The notes under the pieces were generated by a model. It saw nothing but the letters and a program-made list of their open reading frames with translations. It did not search any database and was not told the origin of the DNA. Both the position numbers and the translations under genes were made by a program. 64,000 nt of DNA from NCBI GenBank assembly GCA_951394405.1, contig OX596346.1:248001-312000 (forward strand), given 5' to 3'. Each line of letters starts with the position of its first letter. Positions within the stretch are counted from its first letter, which is position 1. Source of the DNA: Coprinellus micaceus (taxonomy: Eukaryota; Basidiomycota; Agaricomycetes; Agaricales; Psathyrellaceae). Shown piece after piece: positions 57,222 to 64,000 of the stretch.

Positions 57222-59140
57222 TCACGCATTGTCGATAGCTTCTCCCGTCTCGCGCCCTACTGAAACCTCACCCGGCGTCACTCGATGACGGAGGCCAGAC
57301 GGCTCTGGCGTCGTGTCAAAGGAGTCGAAATCACTTTCGAGGTCGTCCTCTGACCCAGGGGCCGAAGGAGCGAATAAAAGCTTGGATGCGACGGGGTCGG
57401 AGCCCATGTAGTCCACTTTACGCATATTGATGAGGAGGCGCTGAGCGAGGATGGGGATGATGACATCGCCTGCCCTGTAATGGTTGAGTTGTGAAGGGCC
57501 GAAACTTGAAAGCCTAGGTATCGCGGGTGACATACATATTCGCAAGCCTGGAACCCAGTTTTGATCAACGATGCAATCCACAAAGAAGAGTCTAGCGAAC
57601 GCACAGATCAAGTGGGCTTCCGTCACGTTCCGAGCCCTCCAAAAACTGTTAACATACGGTGCGAACTATGTCTCCATGCACGACGTACTGGCAGGACTGC
57701 AGGCGCCCAGACAATTGCTGAGCTTGTTCTGATGGCTATGGTTGTCGTTTGGACGACGTTAATAGCACGAAGCTGAGCCGAGAGTTGACAAGACAGACCT
57801 AATAGGGACACGTAGTGGATGCCCCCGTCCCGACGTAAGACTTTCACCAGCTTGCCACTGCGACCCTTGTAGCGAACAACCAGGGTGGCGACACCCAAGA
57901 GAGCTAGGACTAAGTAGTCCGATGTTAATTGTCCTACTCCCACCTATAAATTATGCCTGGAGCGACGTACGGGTGACCAAGGCAAGATCCACGTATGCAC
58001 GAACATCGCGGCCGACAACGGTGATTGTTTTCCCCGCAGATTGATCGCTTGAGGTAACGTAGCAAGGATATCCGAGCTCAGCATCGAGGGGAGTAATCGG
58101 TTCCGCTGCGAAAAATAGACGCTTGTGAGTCTCGCGGGGCCGCGACTGACCTGCGTTGACCACTGACCCGGATATTGAATTATTGATACCAGACCAATTA
58201 TCCCGTTGATAAATGGTAAGCCCTAGGTCATAAATGGAGTCAGGAGGATGGAGCACAAGAATACGCTCGGATAAAGTCGGACGCACACAGGAAAGAATGA
58301 CAATTGCGCCAACGTATAGCCGGTTCACTTCGAGAAGGGCACCGAGGCAGAGCGCCAGTGAAACTATAGTCTCGGTTTAACCATGTCAAAGGGTTCACAT
58401 CCCGGTTCAGGACTCACGATCGCATGCCACAACAAAGGAGTAGTTGAGAGCTAACAAGGGCTGTGGCTGAACGCTCTCCTGAGTTCGTTATCGGGTGATG
58501 AAGCGCACCATCGGAGACAATCACTAGAACCTTGCAAACCTAGAATGCCAGATCAGCCGACCTGTATCTAGATGGCAGGAAGGGTCCTCAGGCTCACCCC
58601 TGGGGTTATGGAGAAGTAGTTCCTGTAGTCTCCTTCGTAGGGAAAAGTAAGCACTCGTCACAGTAAGAACAACCGCCCCACGAGCCGCTCTTGACTTACT
58701 GCTGAGCTGCATGGCGATGAATGTGAGTGGCCCATATCTGATAAACATGTACAGCATTTTGCCTCGATTCCACCTTTGGGGAAGAATGATGGAAACCTAA
58801 CGGTTGAAACGTCAGAAGGCGGGACCACCAAAGCGACTGGAGTGCCTGCCTCTTCCGCGATCGTCGTTAGAACGTAATATACCTGTGACGAAACCCAATT
58901 GAGCAATCCATAACCGAAGGCAACGTCAGTGGCTCACGTAAAGGCAATTAAAAGAGACTATTCGCGAATTAGCCTTGAGTTATACTGTGTGAGGGGTAGT
59001 GGCACCCACTGACAATGTACTGTCATGGCCCATCATTAAACATTGGCTCAGGTTTATAGGGAGGAGATCCTCACTTCTTGCAGTCTAAACGTCGCGACTG
59101 CATTCGCTAGTGCTTGGATATCCTCAGCTGATATGGTCAT
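57222..59140 (-). CDS. DUF6533-type multi-span membrane protein, array copy 8
   Basis: Exon 1 from 59140 (MTISAEDIQALANAVATFRL). 10-nt exon 59010-59019 and 20-nt exon 58938-58957 read YIVISFNCLY. Then VYYVLTTIAEE. The loop exon near 58000-58100 keeps PLDAELGYPCYVTSSDQSAG. The next keeps RYKGRSGKLVKVLRRDGG. The last exon reads VIIPILAQRLLINMRKVDYM, GSDPVASKLLFAPS, a tail with EDDLESDFDSFDTTPEP, and stops at 57222 (AIDNA). The TATA box is weakened to CAATAAGG. It is the closest relative of copy 7. No break seen. Confidence 0.75.
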
Positions 59141-60041
59141 CTTCCGTGGTGTAAGCAAAGGGAGGTCAGATATCGTCAGTCAAGAAATGAGGGAGGACAA
59201 TACAGCACTTCCCATTGGTCAGGACCTCTCCTTATTGTACCTTTTCCTAACCTCGACACTCCCGGAGCGCCGAGTTTCATTTTCGAATAGGATTTGCATT
59301 GCCCGTAGAGATTGGACAACGATCAGGCGCCCGTGAATTCCTTCAGTCGCCAGTAATGGGAGCGAGGCGATCTCTTCTATGATGAAGGCCCATGTTTCAA
59401 GGACAAAACGGCGATGAATGCTCTCGATGGGACCCGTAACCAGGGGTAAATGAGGAGGAGGGGTAAATTCCTCGATTCTCCTTATGTTCTCATGGTGCTT
59501 CACATCCGTATCCCAGGTCGGCTTTGGCCCCCGTGAGTACTTAGAGGTTCGGCCCTGTCTGTGTCGGGGCCTTCTACTTAGCCCGTTCGTACCGGTACCT
59601 CGAATGGCCATGAAATGAAGGAGAGCTACGGCGTGCGGTGGTGGCATGGCCGATTGTGGGGGTTGCCATGCCCGGCGATCTCGGTGGCGTGCACACCCAC
59701 TAATTTTGTCAGCGTTCCGTAATGGGTGGATGTGGGGGACCCACATCCGTGGATAAGATGAGGGAGGGAGGCGGCGTCAGCGGCGCGCGAAGATCCACCG
59801 TGTTTGGTCGGCGGCCCCGACACCAAACACGATCCCTTTCGAGCGTTTGGTGAGGGACGCGTACCCTCATCCCATCCCCACTTCATCGAGGAGGGCCTTG
59901 TTACTCCTCTCGAGTGGTTTTCGGGCGCGACTTTTTTGACGTTCTTCGCGCTCGATCTTTCGTTTCGATCTCTACCTTAGACCCTTAATTAGCAGGTCTC
60001 GGCTACTACGATTTTCCGCCACAGCATCCGACGACGACCAC
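59141..60041. other. 5' flank of array copy 8 and left end of the DIRS-like element
   Basis: The match to the copy 7 flank ends near 59710, so the retroelement boundary is probably between 59710 and 60041. A perfect 10-bp inverted repeat CGTGTTTGGT/ACCAAACACG (59799-59808 and 59822-59831) lies in this interval and could be part of the element's terminal region. Confidence 0.45.
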
Positions 60042-62204
60042 ATGGGACCTCCGGCGCAACAATCGACTTTGGCGCCCGGCGTCAAGCAGCCTGGGGCACC
60101 GAGGGATGAGGACTATGACATGATGACTGACATGCTGGGAGATAAGGCCGGAGCCAGGGGGAGAGCACCGGTTCTCAGCACAATCAGTACGTCCAGTTCT
60201 CGTGCTGATTCTCCGGCGAGTCGGAATCTTGCTGTGGCAAGGCAGGCGGCCTTGGCAGAGCAGGCCAAGGATAAGAAGGAGAGGGAGGTTGCAGAGAAGA
60301 AGAAGGTAGAGGAGGCAAGGAGGCTGAGGGAGGAGAAGAAGCGTGCAGAGGATGAGGCAAGGAGGCGTGCGGAAGAGACGGCGAAGGCATTGAGAGAGGA
60401 GGTGGTAAGGAAGCGTGCGGAGGAACGGGAGAGGAGGAAAGCAGAAATGGAAGCTCAGCAGGAGGAGCTGGACAGGGTAAGACGAGAGGGGGAGGATGCG
60501 CTGAGGGCGCAGGAGGCGAAGCATGCGGCGGTGGTGAGGCAGAAGGAGGCGGAGTTGGAGAAGATGAGGTCGGCGATGAAGGATGCGGGGGATGAGGGTG
60601 CTGGCGCCGGCAGGAGGAAGGCTGGTGCTGGAGGGTATGATTCTGATAATTCTATGGATATCGAAGATGACGATGACAGTGGCCCGAGAAAGCCAAGGAG
60701 GAGGCACAGCTGGGAACGTCCTGGTCGCACCATCCATCCAGACTTTGATGATTCTATTATCGAGACGATGGATCTACACCAGAAGCTCATGGTGAACAAA
60801 GGTCGGGAGCAGGAGAACGATGAGGCGATTAAGGCAATTATGCTTGGTGGCGGCGATCCTGCTGACATTTCGTTGAAGCGCCCCATCGAACTCACCAATT
60901 CCGAGTGGGATGCCTTGCGGAACCCAGTATACTGGGACACTGTGAAGGATCTTGCTGACAGGGAGACGACGAAAGATTTGCTCGGGCAACACGCAGATGA
61001 TGCACGTGAGGAGCGAGAGCGGAAGGAGAAGAGGGAGGAGGAGCAGAGGAGAGAGGAGCGGGAGCGGGAGAAGCGGATGGAGGAGTTGCGGAAGGGGAAG
61101 AAGAGGACGAGGGATGTTAGGTCGGATGACGAGTCGGAGACGGAGGGCTCCCGCTCGAAAAGGCCGATCTGGGAGATGTGGAAGGAGGACGAGAGGCCGT
61201 ATGCGCCGAACAGCAGGATTAAGAGACCCATTCCGGGCATATTCCTGACTACTGAAACCCACATAGGCTTTCCCCTCAACTGGTGCTCTGACGGCAACTT
61301 TGACTTCCTCTGCGATAACTGGCCTCGGCTTCCTCACAAGAAGATCGGCGCCCCGGATGACTATGGGTTCACGAGGACTGCTACTTGCCTCGACGTCGAC
61401 CTGATCATCAACTCCGCTGATGCCAAGCTGTCCCATGCCCTAGCCGAGGAGGTCAGGCCACTTCGCATGGTTCAGCCTCCTGACAGTGCTCTATTCAGGG
61501 AGGCCTCGGTAAACTTTATTGAGCTTCAATCTCGCAGGGATCCTCCAGGTGAGACCTTCAACCGTGATTGGGCAGTCAAGCACTTCGACAAGTGGCTCAG
61601 CCGTCCTGGCCTCTCTGACCCTGATTTCTTTCCTCACTGGATTGACTTGGAACTTGACGAGCGGAACATCCGCCGAAACAAACGGGAGGAGTTCTCTGAC
61701 AAGTTCTCTGCTGACTGCGACATGAAGTTTGAGGTGCTGAAGATGACGCTGAAGGTTCAGAAATCTGTCAGCGCTCACGTCTCTCCTCCTCGGCTGACAC
61801 CTTCCACACCTCTCTCAACCATGTCACCATCTCGATCTGGCTATAGAGCTGGCGGTAGCTCCGCATTCTCAGGCCCCTCTTCGGGTGCGAAGAGGTCCTT
61901 TCGCGGCCGCGAGGACCGAGCTGCCGACGCTGTCTGTGTCGTCTGTGGGCAGGCGGGCCACTTTGCCAGTAAGCATAACCCCACCCATGGGACCAAGATT
62001 GTCGATGGCCGCCCCCTCTACTCAAAGCGCGACGGTGGGGACATTGTCAAGGCCTCCAACCCCCGAACCATCCTCTGCATCAACTGGAATGCACGAGGTG
62101 GCGATGCGCTCTGTAACCACGGAAACGAGCGCAGGCACATCTGCAGCTTCTGTGGTGCCGCTGACCACCACGCCCTCTCTTGGCGGTGCAAGGCCACTGC
62201 CTGA
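60042..62204 (+). CDS. Gag-like protein of the DIRS-like element
   Basis: 720 aa, intact, ATG at 60042. Residues about 65-190 are a strongly charged coiled coil (AEKKKVEEARRLREEKKRAE). A second charged helix lies at about 315-370. An acidic patch (DIEDDDDSG) is near 205. The conserved middle domain has FNRDWAVKHFDKWLSRPGL. Near the end are two Cys/His groups, VCVVCGQAGHFASKHNP (about 632-648) and CNHGNERRHICSFCGAADHH (about 691-710), the second typical of fungal DIRS/Ngaro Gag proteins. Likely an RNA-binding particle protein. The stop overlaps the next frame, which is +1 relative to this one. Confidence 0.75.
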   Translation: MGPPAQQSTLAPGVKQPGAPRDEDYDMMTDMLGDKAGARGRAPVLSTISTSSSRADSPASRNLAVARQAALAEQAKDKKEREVAEKKKVEEARRLREEKKRAEDEARRRAEETAKALREEVVRKRAEERERRKAEMEAQQEELDRVRREGEDALRAQEAKHAAVVRQKEAELEKMRSAMKDAGDEGAGAGRRKAGAGGYDSDNSMDIEDDDDSGPRKPRRRHSWERPGRTIHPDFDDSIIETMDLHQKLMVNKGREQENDEAIKAIMLGGGDPADISLKRPIELTNSEWDALRNPVYWDTVKDLADRETTKDLLGQHADDAREERERKEKREEEQRREEREREKRMEELRKGKKRTRDVRSDDESETEGSRSKRPIWEMWKEDERPYAPNSRIKRPIPGIFLTTETHIGFPLNWCSDGNFDFLCDNWPRLPHKKIGAPDDYGFTRTATCLDVDLIINSADAKLSHALAEEVRPLRMVQPPDSALFREASVNFIELQSRRDPPGETFNRDWAVKHFDKWLSRPGLSDPDFFPHWIDLELDERNIRRNKREEFSDKFSADCDMKFEVLKMTLKVQKSVSAHVSPPRLTPSTPLSTMSPSRSGYRAGGSSAFSGPSSGAKRSFRGREDRAADAVCVVCGQAGHFASKHNPTHGTKIVDGRPLYSKRDGGDIVKASNPRTILCINWNARGGDALCNHGNERRHICSFCGAADHHALSWRCKATA

Positions 62205-63205
62205 ACTCGAGGATCCCCTCGAATACTTCAAAAGGCTCGCCGAGCCACAAAAGCTTATTTACTCTGACTTCTCCGACACTGTTGCTCCTCGCACCTGCTT
62301 ATCTGACGACCCTACTGATATCAAAAATTTCGAACGCGTCTGCACGCCTTACGACTCGAATGCATTTGAAGAAGACCTATCCGCCTATGACCTGACGAAC
62401 GATTACCCTATCTTGGTACGCAATCTGCGCGAGGGCTTTCCTATCGGCAACATGCCTAGTCTCGAGGAGACTGTTATCATCCCTAATCACCCTTCATGCC
62501 TGGAGCACGTGTTGGAAGACAATGCTCATGTCAACTCTATCTCTACAAAGAATACCTCTATTTCGAACGTTTTACTTATCTTCTATTGTTCTACAGAGAA
62601 CAACAAGCACCTTGTATTATTCCTATTATACTCGCACTTATTGTTCTCTTATCTCCACCTTATCTCCATTCACTGCTATTGTTCTCTACTTATGGAACGT
62701 CTATTGTTCTTTCCTATTGTTCCGCATATAGGTTATCTATTGTTCTCCACAGTATATAGTCCACACTGTAAGTGGGTGAGTCCCCATCGAACTCTCCCCA
62801 CTTACAGGTGCGTATCTTGTATACCCTACTTACTTCCAATCTAACATCGAACTCTCCCCACTTACAGTGGGTCATACTTGCATCGTTCTACAGCACGAGG
62901 ACACTGTCGACGCATACATTGCGGGCGAGGTTGCGGCTGGCCGAATGTCTGGACCTTTCACCGAGGATCGGGTGAGAGAGATCCTGGGTGGACACTTCTT
63001 CGTCTCTCCTCTTATTGTCGCCACCCAGACGCAAGAACCTGGTGTCCCTGACAAGCTCCGAGTCTGCCGCCACCTATCTAAGGAGCACGACGGTCACCCT
63101 TCAGTCAACTCTCACATTGAGAAGGAGGCCTTCCCTACCCGATTCGACACTGCTCTCAGGGTCGCTGATATTGTGAGTTCTCTGTCCTCCCTTCACAGCT
63201 CGTAG
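62183..63205 (+). pseudogene. Middle coding region of the DIRS-like element, interrupted by a solo LTR
   Basis: The frame begins near 62183 (LPELEDPLEYFKRLAEP) in +1 relative to Gag. It runs to 62509 and resumes after the LTR at 62898 (EDTVDAYIAGEVAAGRM), ending at 63205. The insertion plus duplication is 388 bp, which shifts the frame by one, exactly as observed. So the coding sequence was open before the insertion and is now broken. It would be the N-terminal extension of the RT protein. Confidence 0.65.
62510..62892. mobile_element. Solo LTR, copia-like, copy 2, nested in the DIRS-like element
   Basis: 383 bp with TGTTGGA...TTCTACA ends and the perfect 5-bp duplication GCACG (62505-62509 and 62893-62897). 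About 97% identical to copy 1. The same orientation as the coding strand of the interrupted element. Confidence 0.9.
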
Positions 63206-63426
63206 TGCTGGCGGATGCCTGTAGTGCTCCATTCTTTGTGCCATCCTCGTGTCGACACCATTGGTGTCACAAGGATTGGTCACGTTGGGCCCGTAGTGCC
63301 TCAGGCGACTCACGGAGTCGCCTGTCTTCCCTGGCCCGTCGTTGCCAGGGGGTGTGCCCGATGAGCCGCCAGCACAGAAGGGCATCATCATGCTCGCTTC
63401 TCAGTGCACTTACATTGCTATGGCAG
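63173..63426 (+). other. Possible intron or inter-ORF leader with three hairpins
   Basis: GTGAGT at 63173 and TATGGCAG at 63419-63426 would splice the upstream frame in phase to the RT frame. Alternatively the RT frame starts at its own ATG at 63361. The segment holds three consecutive perfect stems: GACACC/GGTGTC (63254-63268), CAGGCGACTC/GAGTCGCCTG (63302-63324) and CCCTGGC/GCCAGGG (63329-63350). Confidence 0.45.
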
Positions 63427-64000
63427 ATATCGGCGGCCCCGGAGGGTACTCAGGCCGCCACGCTCGATATCGAAAAGTTCCATCGCACAATTCCCACGCA
63501 CCCCGCTCACAAGTGCTGGCTCGTGGTTCAAGACTCGAAGGGCCGGCTGTACATCGATCACTGTGTCCCGTTCGGGTGCTCGAGTGCAAGCTCAAACGCC
63601 GGGATGGTGGCTAACGCTGGCGTTGACATCTGTCATGCCTGTGGCGTTGGCCCCGTCCTCAAGTATGAAGACGACCTCAAATTCCTGTGCATCCCTTCTC
63701 CCACTGGATCAATCACCGACGGCGCCCATTCCTACACTTACAGCTCGGTAGACGCGAGGGCGCCCCTTGTCCGACTTGGCTTTCCCATCCACAAGGAGAA
63801 GGGCGATGGCGTCTTTCGATCAAGAGTTGACTTCATCGGTTTCACGTGGGACATCGATGAGAAGACAGTGGGTATCCCGGAGAGGAAGCGACTCAAATTC
63901 CTCCACCGTGCCTGCGATTTCCTGACGTCCTTTAAAGGCACTCGGGCCTCTCGGAAAGATGTGGAGCGCATCCATGGCTCCCTCTGTCACGTTGCATTCG
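63361..64000 (+). CDS. Reverse transcriptase of the DIRS-like element, partial
   Basis: Open from ATG 63361 (or from the acceptor at 63426) to the window edge. Motifs in order: ATLDIEKFHRTIPTHP, LYIDHCVPFGCSSASSNAG, catalytic YEDD (KYEDDLKF, near 63665), FIGFTWDIDEKTVGIPERKR. The order and the F-G-F-WD pattern match RTs of DIRS/Ngaro elements rather than Ty1 or Ty3. The catalytic acidic residues are intact. RNase H and tyrosine recombinase would follow beyond the window. Confidence 0.7.
   Translation, partial: MSRQHRRASSCSLLSALTLLWQISAAPEGTQAATLDIEKFHRTIPTHPAHKCWLVVQDSKGRLYIDHCVPFGCSSASSNAGMVANAGVDICHACGVGPVLKYEDDLKFLCIPSPTGSITDGAHSYTYSSVDARAPLVRLGFPIHKEKGDGVFRSRVDFIGFTWDIDEKTVGIPERKRLKFLHRACDFLTSFKGTRASRKDVERIHGSLCHVAF

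Larger units (their letters stand above)
60042..64000 (+). mobile_element. DIRS/Ngaro-like (tyrosine-recombinase) retrotransposon, 5' part
   Basis: A Gag-like protein with coiled coil and zinc fingers is followed by a reverse transcriptase of the type seen in fungal DIRS/Ngaro elements (TLDIEKFHRTIP, VPFGCSSASSNAGM, YEDDLKF). There are no LTRs and no integrase or recombinase in view, because the element runs off the right edge. A solo LTR interrupts it at 62510-62892. Class is by RT type and the C-H-rich Gag end; the recombinase gene that would prove it lies outside the window. Confidence 0.6.

Noticed and set aside
18375..59140. The membrane-protein array as STE3-type pheromone receptors of a mating locus
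   Set aside because: The helices lack recognisable STE3 features and the conserved words fit DUF6533 instead. No CaaX-type pheromone precursor was found nearby.
60006..61436. Long minus-strand frames (up to 280 codons) opposite the Gag-like ORF
   Set aside because: Leu/Pro/Ser-rich antisense of the Glu/Lys/Arg coiled coil. No domain, and the plus strand has the zinc fingers.
1..64000. tRNA genes, rRNA or CRISPR arrays
   Set aside because: No tRNA-like T-arm/anticodon combination or regularly spaced repeat was seen by eye. A tRNAscan run would be decisive.

Overview
The window looks like an accessory, repeat-rich piece of an Agaricomycete (basidiomycete) nuclear genome. The evidence is short GT-AG introns of about 50-75 nt, an Agaricomycete-style F-box/leucine-rich protein, a TPR-CHAT protein, an array of DUF6533-type membrane proteins, and Ty3-type, Ty1-type and tyrosine-recombinase-type retroelements. 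The mix resembles Ceratobasidiaceae (Rhizoctonia/Ceratobasidium), but that placement is an inference. I saw no tRNA, rRNA or CRISPR array. Nearly all host genes read on the minus strand; the two long retroelements read on the plus strand.

Left third (1-14.3 kb): three well-supported spliced genes on the minus strand. These are a single-pass membrane protein with Gly-rich and Thr/Pro-rich repeats (1556-3352), an F-box protein (5388-7112) and a 1573-aa TPR-CHAT protein (9214-14227). All three spliced models stay in frame from start to stop when their exon lengths are summed.

Centre and right (16-59.7 kb): eight minus-strand copies of a multi-exon membrane-protein gene of the DUF6533 type. Most copies are separated by a second, unidentified module ('B'). 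B modules usually carry at their right end a composite promoter-like motif: TGASTCA, then GATAAGATAAGAT, then AATAAGCGCCCAA. The same GATA/GCGCCC motif also occurs in the left third, including at the 5' end of the F-box gene. Seven membrane-protein copies look intact and all eight keep a 10-nt micro-exon. The eighth copy (18375-26357) is decayed and split by a 6.9-kb LTR retrotransposon. The last two cassettes (about 47.7-52.5 and 54.2-59.7 kb) are a long segmental duplication.

Mobile elements: an intact-looking Ty3/gypsy element with 165-bp LTRs (19119-26008); two solo copia-like LTRs with perfect 5-bp target duplications (17714-18097 and 62510-62892); a 1.1-kb hAT-like non-autonomous element with an 8-bp target duplication (55214-56341); and the 5' part of a DIRS/Ngaro-like element (about 60042 to the right edge), which is itself interrupted by the second solo LTR.

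How the parts may work together: the membrane-protein/B cassettes appear to have been duplicated as units and share regulatory DNA, which suggests a co-regulated family under birth-and-death evolution. No function can be assigned from sequence alone.
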